NCBI GenBank assembly: GCA_020429465.1
Contig: JAGQLH010000035.1
Span: 1 to 13,051, forward strand
Direction of reading: 5' to 3'
Source of the DNA: Candidatus Dojkabacteria bacterium
GTDB taxonomy: Bacteria > Patescibacteriota > Dojkabacteria > B142 > WJKM01
DNA: 13,051 nucleotides
Part shown: positions 7,401 to 13,051 of the stretch, in pieces
How the letters are laid out: each line of letters starts with the position of its first letter
How positions within the stretch are numbered: the stretch's first letter is position 1
Notes under the pieces: model-generated
What the model was told of the DNA's origin: nothing
The model's input: only the letters and a program-made list of their open reading frames with translations
Databases searched by the model: none
Made by a program: the position numbers and the translations under genes

Positions 7401-7424
7401 TCTTACATTTAACTCAATAATTTT

Positions 7425-7462
7425 AATGCCCTGTATACCCTAGTACAGGGCATTTTCTATTT
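7425..7462 (+). terminator. Strong intrinsic terminator after hpf
   Basis: AATGCCCTGTA (7425-7435) pairs perfectly with TACAGGGCATT (7444-7454) around an 8-nt loop. The T-rich tail TTTTCTATTT spans 7453-7462. The 11-bp stem with its central GCCC/GGGC core is the only convincing terminator in the window, and it separates hpf from the following operon. Confidence 0.9.
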
Positions 7463-7499
7463 GATCGTAGTTTATTTGTTAGTCAGACCACACTATTTT

Positions 7500-7508
7500 T
7501 GCTAATAT
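7500..7508 (+). promoter_or_regulatory. Extended -10 promoter for the DUF948-YtxH-SPFH-recJ operon
   Basis: TG-c-TAATAT (7500-7508) is a good extended -10 element; no clear -35 box is seen, as is common for this type. Transcription would begin near 7515, two nucleotides before an ATG at 7517 that opens a 10-codon ORF. Confidence 0.45.
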
Positions 7509-7516
7509 GTACTGAT

Positions 7517-7549
7517 ATGAAAATTAACTTTTTATTCGATTTCCAATAA
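7517..7549 (+). CDS. Possible 10-codon leader ORF, overlapping the next start
   Basis: ATG at 7517 opens the peptide MKINFLFDFQ, and its stop TAA (7547-7549) shares its last A with the ATG of the DUF948-like gene (TAATG). Since the predicted transcription start is at about 7515 and the downstream gene lacks a Shine-Dalgarno motif, ribosomes may load on this leaderless ORF and re-start at the next gene. It is too short to have coding evidence, so coincidence is quite possible. Confidence 0.3.
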   Translation: MKINFLFDFQ

Positions 7550-7917
7550 TGTTTGCAAATGCCAGCCCTCTTCTTGTTGATGTTTTTGTTGCAGCATTAA
7601 TCATAGCCATATTAATGATTACGTGGTACCTTACAAGGCTCATGAGTAAAATGACTGAGACAATGGATGAATTTAGAGTAACAAACAACAGAGTGAATAC
7701 ATTAGTTGATAAAGCTAATGATGACTACGAGTATGTAAGCAGAACGGTAAAGGGAATTGGAGTTACCCTTGATCGAATTAACAGAGATGTACTTGACCCC
7801 CTCAGAGGTGTAGGCGCAATTTTCGGGATGTTTGATTCACTTGTTGGGGGTATTCGCGGAAGATTCTCCGACGAAGAAGACGACCTTGATTACCTTCCTG
7901 AAGAAGATTATAGCTAA
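7549..7917 (+). CDS. DUF948-like (YtxG-type) single-TM protein
   Basis: The 122-residue product has an N-terminal membrane helix (about 8-28, VDVFVAALIIAILMITWYL), a helical cytosolic segment (30-85) with Asn/Asp-spaced heptads typical of DUF948 proteins, a Gly-rich hydrophobic stretch (87-103) and a very acidic tail (EEDDLDYLPEEDYS). The family is best known from Bacillus YtxG, a general-stress protein encoded next to YtxH. Here a YtxH-domain gene also follows, 39 nt downstream, which supports the assignment. The biochemical role is unknown; the layout suggests a membrane-anchored scaffold or septum/envelope-associated protein. The start at 7549 is preceded by a tiny overlapping leader ORF. 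The DUF948 match is inferred from topology, composition and context, so it is moderately secure. Confidence 0.65.
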   Translation: MFANASPLLVDVFVAALIIAILMITWYLTRLMSKMTETMDEFRVTNNRVNTLVDKANDDYEYVSRTVKGIGVTLDRINRDVLDPLRGVGAIFGMFDSLVGGIRGRFSDEEDDLDYLPEEDYS

Positions 7918-7956
7918 CGCTATATTATCTGCATTTTACTTTTTAATTCTACTAGT

Positions 7957-8316
7957 ATGTGTTCAAGAAATTCATATTCAGACACAGCAACTTTTGTTGC
8001 AGGAACTATTTTAGGTGCTGCTGTTGGTGCCGCTGTCGGTATTTTATTTGCTCCTCGATCCGGTGAGGAAACCCGTACTCGACTTAAACTCGAGGGGGAA
8101 AAAGCATACCGAGACGTTGAAAGATCAGTTCGAACATTCGACAAGAAGACACTACAGCCTGCTATTAAAAACGCAAAAAAAGAAATTGATGACCACGTTA
8201 AAACCGTAAAAAAAGAAGTAGATAAAACTGTGAATTCTGTTAAAAAAGAAGTTACTTCTCGTGTTAAAAAAGCAACACCAAAGAAGAAATCTACAACTAA
8301 AAGATCGACAAAATAA
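7957..8316 (+). CDS. YtxH-domain protein with Lys-rich tail
   Basis: The 119-residue protein starts with a Gly/Ala-rich membrane helix (about 12-31, TFVAGTILGAAVGAAVGILF) followed directly by the family signature APRSGEETR (32-40) and an amphipathic helix. These are the hallmarks of YtxH/YtxH-like proteins. The rest (65-119) is highly basic: it repeats a KKEV-type 11-residue heptad-like unit (VKTVKKEVDKTVNSVKKEV, 81-99) and ends in a Lys/Thr/Ser tail resembling histone-H1-like tails. Such tails can contact nucleic acid or anionic lipid, but no such function is shown here. It follows the DUF948-like gene and precedes an SPFH gene by 19 nt, in one operon. The DUF948 protein has an acidic tail and this one a basic tail, which would permit direct interaction. 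Confidence 0.8.
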   Translation: MCSRNSYSDTATFVAGTILGAAVGAAVGILFAPRSGEETRTRLKLEGEKAYRDVERSVRTFDKKTLQPAIKNAKKEIDDHVKTVKKEVDKTVNSVKKEVTSRVKKATPKKKSTTKRSTK

Positions 8317-8335
8317 TTTCTTTTCTTAATTAATT

Positions 8336-9172
8336 ATGATCAAGCTTCTTCTTGAACGTCGAAGGGCTCTTTTTGGTTTTATTATTGCTAGTGCCTTACT
8401 CATTATAGGTGTCCCATTGTTTATAACTATTGTAGATGCTGGAGAGGTTGGCGTTCTTTCCACATTTGGAAATGTATCAGAAACTGTTTTTCGACCGGGC
8501 ATCCATCTGAAAAACCCTTTTACAAATGTTATAGAAATGAATACGAGGACCCAGGAATATACCATGAGCCAAACTTCAGGAGAAGGTGCACTCTATGGGG
8601 ATGATTCAATACAAGCACTTGCATCTGATGGCGCATCGATTTGGTTAGATGTCACGGTATTTTATAGGCTCGAACCTACAACCGCCCCAGACGTATACTC
8701 ACAACTTGGGCTTGATTATGATCAAAAAATTATCCGTCCAGAAATTAGAAGTGCAATCCGAAAAGTAGTTTCACAATTTGCAGTAAACGAAATTTACTCT
8801 ACAAAACGTGAGGAAATTCAAAATAAAATTCTAGAAGATCTTACCAACTCTTTACAGGAACGAGGAATCATCACCGAGGATGTGCTGTTGAGAAGAGTAA
8901 ATTTATCAGAACAACTGTTTCAAAGCATTGAACTAAAACTAACTGCTCAGCAAAAAGCCCAACAAAAAGAATTTGAAATTGAAGAAGCTAAGAAAGAAGC
9001 AGAACGAAAACGAATTGAAGCTGAAGGTGAACGAGAAGCACAAAGAATTATTAATGAAACACTTAGTGATAAGTACTTATATTATCTGTATGTTCAGAAT
9101 CTCGAGAATAATCCAAATGTGATTTATGTACCAACTGAAGGTGGGTTGCCTCTATTCCGAAATATTAACTAA
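8336..9172 (+). CDS. SPFH/Band 7 (prohibitin-like) membrane protein
   Basis: Prohibitin-type SPFH proteins form large membrane-bound rings that organise lipids or control membrane proteases. This 278-residue member has an N-terminal membrane helix (about 12-33) after a basic start (ERRR), then an SPFH domain from about 34 to 200. That domain shows the family pattern VDAGEVGVLSTFGNV (33-47), RPGIHLKNPF (53-62) and ASDGASIWLDVTVFYRL (96-112), with the usual IRPEIRSAIRKVV (133-145). A charged coiled coil (about 203-242, AQQKAQQKEFEIEEAKKEAE onwards) and a short tail (NPNVIYVPTEGGLPLF) follow, as in prohibitin/HflC relatives. Length is typical. The downstream membrane protein begins 10 nt after the stop, so they may act together. 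No FtsH or NfeD gene is nearby, so the partner is undetermined. Confidence 0.9.
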   Translation: MIKLLLERRRALFGFIIASALLIIGVPLFITIVDAGEVGVLSTFGNVSETVFRPGIHLKNPFTNVIEMNTRTQEYTMSQTSGEGALYGDDSIQALASDGASIWLDVTVFYRLEPTTAPDVYSQLGLDYDQKIIRPEIRSAIRKVVSQFAVNEIYSTKREEIQNKILEDLTNSLQERGIITEDVLLRRVNLSEQLFQSIELKLTAQQKAQQKEFEIEEAKKEAERKRIEAEGEREAQRIINETLSDKYLYYLYVQNLENNPNVIYVPTEGGLPLFRNIN

Positions 9173-9182
9173 TACGAGTAGA

Positions 9183-9800
9183 ATGAAAATTTTAGTTCGT
9201 TACATCGTAATTATTTTTTTACTAATTCTACCGTATACACCACTCACGTTCGCACAAGAAGGATCTCAAACATTATTTACCACACAACTCTATAGAGGAC
9301 TGCAAGATCCAAGAACAAAAACATTTACACTTACTGCTGAAATTGAATCATCCATAGATAGTGACAGAGTATCTGTAATATGGCAACTCCCCGAAGGTTT
9401 ACGCGCAGAGAGTGTTCGAGAAGATAACGATTTTATCCTTAGACCAGGGACAAATACTGCCACGCTTGATGTTACCCCTAGAGGACAGTTAAATGGAAAT
9501 GTTCAAGTATCTGTTCAATCATTTGAAAGTACAAAGCGATATACTTCTACGCAATTTGGGAATATTAGAACGGATTCCGATGGTACAATTTTGCCCCAAA
9601 CTGATGAATATAAGGCATTGAGTACATTGAATTCTTTACAGACTATTAGTAGTATATGTTTTATTATTTCAATAATACCTCTCGTACTTATAAGTTTACT
9701 ACGTCGATTTATTGCTTCTCGTCAAAAGACACAAGTTATATCTTCTTCACAAACTGACAGTAAAATACTTGAGGAACTTTCAAAGATACGCAAATCATAA
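9183..9800 (+). CDS. Exported single-TM protein with beta-rich ectodomain, unknown function
   Basis: From the ATG at 9183 the protein has 205 residues: a classical signal peptide (1-24, MKILVRYIVIIFLLILPYTP, cut near TFA-Q), an ectodomain of about 125 residues rich in alternating hydrophobic/Thr/Ser residues (probably beta-sheet; WQLPEGLRAESV at 67-78), a membrane helix (about 153-173) followed by basic residues, and a 30-residue cytosolic tail. It is thus an outside-N, inside-C type I membrane protein. An in-frame ATG at 9126 would add 19 residues, overlap the SPFH gene by 47 nt and bury the signal peptide, so I reject it. It lies 10 nt after the SPFH gene and overlaps recJ by one base (TAATG). 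I do not recognise the family; the position suggests a partner of the SPFH protein. Confidence 0.75.
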   Translation: MKILVRYIVIIFLLILPYTPLTFAQEGSQTLFTTQLYRGLQDPRTKTFTLTAEIESSIDSDRVSVIWQLPEGLRAESVREDNDFILRPGTNTATLDVTPRGQLNGNVQVSVQSFESTKRYTSTQFGNIRTDSDGTILPQTDEYKALSTLNSLQTISSICFIISIIPLVLISLLRRFIASRQKTQVISSSQTDSKILEELSKIRKS

Positions 9801-11527
9801 TGAAGAAATACATATGGGAAATCACACCACCTTCAGAAGAAGAAATACCTGGTTATAGTGATCATCACGCAATTATACAAACTCTTTTCAAACTTCGAGA
9901 AATTGCTACACCCAATGAAGCCGAGAAGTTTCTCTATCCAACTTCAGATCTTCTGCATGACTCAAGCTTACTCACAGGAATATCTGAAACAGTAACATGC
10001 TTACTTAGTGCTATAGATGCTAAGAAAAAGATATGTATTCATGGAGATTTTGATGTTGACGGTATAGTTTCAACTTCAATCCTTTGGGATTATTTATATA
10101 GGAAACTTGGTGCAAATGTCTCCCCTATTATCCCTAGTCGCTTTACAGAGGGATATGGCCTAAGTGAAGGCTCAATCCAGCGAATGATAGATGAAGGAGT
10201 TGATATTGTTATTACCGTTGACTGTAAAAAAAAAAACATCGATCTTATTAGCGCTCATCCTGAAATTGATTTCATCATCACCGATCACCATAGTTACCCT
10301 ATTGATGATGAAGGATCTTTACTCACCTTAGAGGAACCAAATATTAAAGGAATTATTCATCCACAGCATCCTGATTCTACATATCCTTTTGATGACATTG
10401 CTGGTGCTACCGTTACTTGGAAATTTATTGATGCTCTACAAAATGTTACATCTGTAGAAAACTTTTCGATTGATGAATATCTACCCTATGTTGCTATGGC
10501 AACAATTACAGATATTATGCCTCTTAAAGACGAGAATCGATATATTGTGAAGACTGGGTTAGAATTAGCTAATGAATCAATGCCAAGAGGATTTAAACAT
10601 TTACTAGCTTCAGCCCAGAAAGAAGATGACCAACTCCAAACGTATCACTTCGGTTATGTACTGGGGCCACGGCTCAATGCGGCAGGAAGACTTGATGACG
10701 CAATAGAAGGTGTACGACTACTAACAACAACAAGTGATTCACATGCTGCTTCATATGCACAAAGACTTCATGACCTGAATTTAGAACGTCAAAAGATGAC
10801 AATATCCCTAATGAATGAAGCTGAAGATCAACTTGAAAATCAATTAACGAATAAACTATTTATTGTCAAAGGAACTGATTGGCCAGAAGGAATCATAGGT
10901 CTTGTAGCGGGAAAAATTCAAGAGAAGTATAATCGCCCAATACTTGTAACAACACTTACCCATGATGGTAATACAATAAAGGGTTCTGCTCGTAGTCCAA
11001 AAGTATTTCATGTAACAGATGCACTAAGAAAACATGATAAGCTTTTATTAAAGTACGGAGGACATGCCCAAGCCGCTGGTTTTAGTCTTTCATCTAAAGA
11101 TTTTGAAGAATTCTCAAAGCGTATGGTTTCTTATGCAAATACACAGTTAAAAGATGAAGACTTATTACATATATTGAAAATATCCGGAGAGCTTGAGCTC
11201 AAAGATCTTTCATTTGAATTGCTTGATACATTAGAACTGTTCTCGCCGTTCGGAAATGGAAATCCTCGACCACTCTTTCTTTTTAAAAATCTTTATGTCT
11301 TTGATTCAAAGCCTATTGGGCAACAAAAAAATCATCAAAAGCTACTCGTTGGTGATGAGCAAAATCGATTTACCGTATTGGGATTTGGTATGGCTGAAAA
11401 ATGTACAGACATTACCCCTGGCGATACGATTGATATTGCTGGAATCCCAAAACGAAACGAGTGGAATGGCAAGGTTTCAATTCAACTTGAGATGAAAGAT
11501 TTTCGCATGTCCACAAATCTCAGGTGA
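9800..11527 (+). CDS. recJ: Single-stranded-DNA-specific 5'-3' exonuclease RecJ
   Basis: RecJ degrades single-stranded DNA 5' to 3' in recombination, mismatch and base-excision repair, using two metal ions. The 575 residues show the DHH phosphoesterase motifs in order: HGDFDVDGIVST (81-92), VD (140-141), TDHH (161-164), and the motif region ATITDIMPLKDENR (234-247). DHHA1 follows with GTDWPEGIIGLVAGK (358-372), KGSARSP (394-400) and GGHAQAAGF (420-428). The C-terminal OB-type domain contains FSPFGNGNPRP (481-491). Length is typical of RecJ. An odd point is motif II: the residues after D141 are CKKKN, encoded by a run of 11 A (10226-10236), where most relatives have C-G. The spacing to DHH also looks about two residues short. 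The start overlaps the stop of the preceding gene (TAATG), so translation is probably coupled. Confidence 0.95.
   Translation: MKKYIWEITPPSEEEIPGYSDHHAIIQTLFKLREIATPNEAEKFLYPTSDLLHDSSLLTGISETVTCLLSAIDAKKKICIHGDFDVDGIVSTSILWDYLYRKLGANVSPIIPSRFTEGYGLSEGSIQRMIDEGVDIVITVDCKKKNIDLISAHPEIDFIITDHHSYPIDDEGSLLTLEEPNIKGIIHPQHPDSTYPFDDIAGATVTWKFIDALQNVTSVENFSIDEYLPYVAMATITDIMPLKDENRYIVKTGLELANESMPRGFKHLLASAQKEDDQLQTYHFGYVLGPRLNAAGRLDDAIEGVRLLTTTSDSHAASYAQRLHDLNLERQKMTISLMNEAEDQLENQLTNKLFIVKGTDWPEGIIGLVAGKIQEKYNRPILVTTLTHDGNTIKGSARSPKVFHVTDALRKHDKLLLKYGGHAQAAGFSLSSKDFEEFSKRMVSYANTQLKDEDLLHILKISGELELKDLSFELLDTLELFSPFGNGNPRPLFLFKNLYVFDSKPIGQQKNHQKLLVGDEQNRFTVLGFGMAEKCTDITPGDTIDIAGIPKRNEWNGKVSIQLEMKDFRMSTNLR
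10226..10236 (+). repeat. Eleven-A tract within recJ
   Basis: An uninterrupted run of 11 A directly after the motif II aspartate codon region encodes KKK plus part of the flanking codons. Runs this long are prone to replication or transcriptional slippage, which would yield frameshifted RecJ. Confidence 0.8.
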
Positions 11528-11533
11528 TATAAT
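11525..11533 (+). promoter_or_regulatory. Extended -10 promoter for the DUF2085 gene
   Basis: TG-a-TATAAT (11525-11533) is a perfect extended -10 element overlapping the TGA stop of recJ. The predicted start, near 11540, leaves a leader of about 20 nt before the ATG at 11560. This suggests the DUF2085 gene and those behind it can be transcribed separately from the recJ operon. Confidence 0.55.
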
Positions 11534-11559
11534 TTGTAATATTTAGTCCAAAGATTTCA

Positions 11560-12207
11560 ATGTGTGTAGTATGTTCAGTTCAAAGTTATGGTGTTCTAGG
11601 AATAACCCCTTATACTATTGGATTTTTTCCCTATGTAACAAAAAAAATCTCTCTCCTCTTTTCTAGGATCTCCCACTCTAAAAGTGCTGAGGAAGCAATC
11701 CACCCCTCTAAGGTTTTTACATCTGGATCAAGCTACAACCTATTTACCATATTTGTATGGTTCCTTATCATTCTAAATGTACTGCCATTTATCGCTCCTA
11801 TGGCAGCGAGTTTTGGTTGGTACTGGATTTCCGAACCAATCTATTTCGTGTACTCATTTATGTGTCACCAATTCCACTGGAGAAGCCTACATATCAATAA
11901 TCATCAAGTTGCATGGTGTACACGAGATACTTTTATTTGGGGATCATTTCTAGCTGTCACTCTTGCAGTAAAGCATGGTTTTATTACTAAAGGGCTTAAA
12001 TGGTATTGGCTTATACCTTTTACCATTCCAATTGCTTTAGATGGAGGAATACAGACTATAGCTACTATGGTTGGTTTCAATTTTAATGAACAATTTTATC
12101 TCTCTACAAATCTCATGAGGATGATTACTGGCTCAATTTTTGGTATCGGATTAGGAGTAGTTATATCGACATTTTTAAAAGAAGAACAAGATAGAATCGA
12201 TTTATGA
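11560..12207 (+). CDS. DUF2085 family multi-pass membrane protein
   Basis: The 215-residue protein matches DUF2085 by its three characteristic motifs: CHQFHWRS (102-109), a second cysteine in WCTRD (119-123), and a late ALDGGIQ (159-165). Membrane helices lie at about 60-80, 88-100, 124-140, 147-165 and 187-205. The conserved Cys, His, Asp and Gln residues near the membrane suggest a metal or redox site, but the family has no established function. The N-terminal extension (1-55) is unusual: it begins MCVVCSVQS, a CxxC pair, and contains an aromatic, moderately hydrophobic stretch before a basic segment. I chose the ATG at 11560 because it is the first after the TATAAT element. No good ribosome-binding site is seen. 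The stop overlaps the next start by 4 nt (ATGA). Confidence 0.85.
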   Translation: MCVVCSVQSYGVLGITPYTIGFFPYVTKKISLLFSRISHSKSAEEAIHPSKVFTSGSSYNLFTIFVWFLIILNVLPFIAPMAASFGWYWISEPIYFVYSFMCHQFHWRSLHINNHQVAWCTRDTFIWGSFLAVTLAVKHGFITKGLKWYWLIPFTIPIALDGGIQTIATMVGFNFNEQFYLSTNLMRMITGSIFGIGLGVVISTFLKEEQDRIDL

Positions 12208-12395
12208 AGAATTTACCCACCCCATTAAAATTGCTTTTTATTTTCATAGGTCTTTTCGTACTTTACTTTGGACTAGTTCAAATTTGGAGCTTAACAAGTC
12301 CTGAATACCCTCCTAACAGTCTCCTCGATCATTACGTAAGAAATGCACCTGATGTTGATGAATGGGTTGATAGCCGAAGACAGCACAGTAGATAG
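12204..12395 (+). CDS. Single-TM microprotein downstream of DUF2085
   Basis: This 63-residue protein has one strong membrane helix (about 9-29, LLFIFIGLFVLYFGLVQIWS) after a short basic start, followed by a polar, externally oriented C-terminus of about 34 residues with acidic and basic residues. No known family. It overlaps the DUF2085 gene by 4 nt (ATGA), a classic sign of translational coupling, and the next gene starts 7 nt later. A small subunit or modulator of the DUF2085 protein is the natural guess, unproven. Confidence 0.65.
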   Translation: MKNLPTPLKLLFIFIGLFVLYFGLVQIWSLTSPEYPPNSLLDHYVRNAPDVDEWVDSRRQHSR

Positions 12396-12402
12396 AAACA
12401 TC

Positions 12403-13051
12403 ATGAAAAATCAATTTACATTTGGAAAATATGTCGAGTATATGAAATCAGATATACCTGAGATTTCCCTCGAAGATCTTTCTGACTTGATTGAATTTCG
12501 CGATAAGAAAAGTAAAAAAAATACCCTCCTGTTATTAAAACATCTTTTTGACCAAGAGAAATATATAGTTAAACATAGTGATGAAGACCTAAAGACAGTA
12601 GGTATATTGCATTTGTTTGTAACATTGAGATGTATTACCGAATATATAGAAAAGGATTTATCTGAATATGACAGACTTTTTAAAACCCTATGGGGAATTG
12701 ACGAATTTCAAAAGAGGCAGATACCTCACTTAAGCAAATTGAAAGTTCTGCAACTACCAGAATATGGGCAGACCTTATTAGAACTACATGACCATCGTAA
12801 TCGTATTCATCCTAAAGGTAAAAAAATAGATGACAATAAAATATATAACGAAATTAATCTTCAGAAGTACAAGAGCCTAATTATCAAACTTCTTATTGCT
12901 CAAAGTTTGGTTTCGGTTGATATGTTCGAGAATCAGAAATTTTTAGATTCATTAAAGAACGCTAACATATCAATGGGAATCTTTGCAAATGTCAATTCTG
13001 CTAGTGAAGCACTTAGAGGTATATCCGCTAACTTCCCCCCCCCTCTTTCTC
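12403..13051 (+). CDS. Unrecognised helical protein, partial (runs off the right edge), RNxxH-type motif
   Basis: An ATG at 12403, 7 nt after the microprotein stop, opens a frame with no stop to the end of the window (216 codons visible). The product starts MKNQFTFGKYVEYMKSDIPE, is soluble and helical, and has alternating charged/leucine stretches. Residues 128-137 read LHDHRNRIHP, which resembles the R-N-x-x-H-(P) turn in HEPN-type nuclease or nucleotidyltransferase-partner helices. The following KYKSLIIKLLIAQSL is helix-like, as in those domains. The motif spacing (R-x3-H) is not the standard R-x4-6-H, so this is only a hint. It is probably in the DUF2085 operon. The last codons pass through a nine-C tract, so the final frame is uncertain. 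Confidence 0.65.
   Translation, partial: MKNQFTFGKYVEYMKSDIPEISLEDLSDLIEFRDKKSKKNTLLLLKHLFDQEKYIVKHSDEDLKTVGILHLFVTLRCITEYIEKDLSEYDRLFKTLWGIDEFQKRQIPHLSKLKVLQLPEYGQTLLELHDHRNRIHPKGKKIDDNKIYNEINLQKYKSLIIKLLIAQSLVSVDMFENQKFLDSLKNANISMGIFANVNSASEALRGISANFPPPLS
13035..13043 (+). repeat. Nine-C homopolymer at the window end
   Basis: CCCCCCCCC within a polypyrimidine stretch ending the window, inside the last gene. No other run of G or C this long is visible in the AT-rich sequence. It can be a slippage (phase-variation) tract or an assembly or sequencing artefact near a contig end. Confidence 0.8.

Noticed and set aside
7832..8014. 60-residue hydrophobic ORF bridging the DUF948-like and YtxH genes
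   Set aside because: It overlaps both better-supported genes out of frame; the hydrophobic stretch is explained by the T-rich spacer.
9126..9182. Earlier in-frame ATG for the exported protein
   Set aside because: It would overlap the SPFH gene and place 19 polar residues before a textbook signal peptide.

Overview
This AT-rich window is compactly coded and almost entirely one-directional: every well-supported gene is on the + strand. It looks like a small bacterial genome of the Candidate Phyla Radiation (Patescibacteria) kind. The clues are very short intergenic gaps, near-absence of Shine-Dalgarno motifs, several -10 boxes abutting start codons (leaderless transcripts), many lineage-specific membrane proteins without recognisable function, and a DUF2085 protein. 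UGA acts as a stop (recJ and the DUF2085 gene end in TGA, and long ORFs contain no in-frame TGA), so the UGA=Gly code of Gracilibacteria/Absconditabacteria is not supported. The phylum cannot be fixed from sequence reading alone.

Layout. (1) 153-1877: two unrecognised genes. The first encodes a two-helix membrane protein with a C-terminal helix resembling a Clp N-domain repeat. The second is a soluble helical protein that appears broken by a one-base frameshift at a run of six C; its downstream part carries a TPR-like helix pair. (2) 2082-6967: an adaptor (HlyD/RND membrane-fusion type) and an RND permease. The permease reading frame is interrupted by one in-frame TAA, 53 codons before the family-typical end; the sequence beyond it still reads as conserved RND C-terminus. 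(3) 7065-7462: a short ribosome hibernation factor (HPF/RaiA family) with its own promoter region, two 10-bp palindromes upstream and a strong intrinsic terminator. (4) 7549-11527: a probable operon of a DUF948-like protein, a YtxH-domain protein, an SPFH/prohibitin-like protein, a signal-peptide plus single-TM protein of unknown function, and RecJ exonuclease. A 10-codon leader ORF may be translationally coupled to the first gene. (5) 11560-13051: a DUF2085 membrane protein, a 63-residue single-TM microprotein overlapping it by 4 nt, and an unrecognised helical protein that runs off the window end through a nine-C tract.

How the genes may work together. The adaptor and permease form an efflux or lipid/peptide export pair, with no outer-membrane factor in view. 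DUF948/YtxH/SPFH is an envelope-associated set; the DUF948-YtxH pairing recalls the ytxG-ytxH stress genes of Bacillus. HPF fits a starvation/stasis theme. I see no phage, IS element, CRISPR array, rRNA or tRNA. The points most worth checking are the interrupted RND gene and its unusual extra TM hairpin, the C-tract frameshift, the leaderless promoters, and the poly-A-encoded lysines at RecJ motif II.
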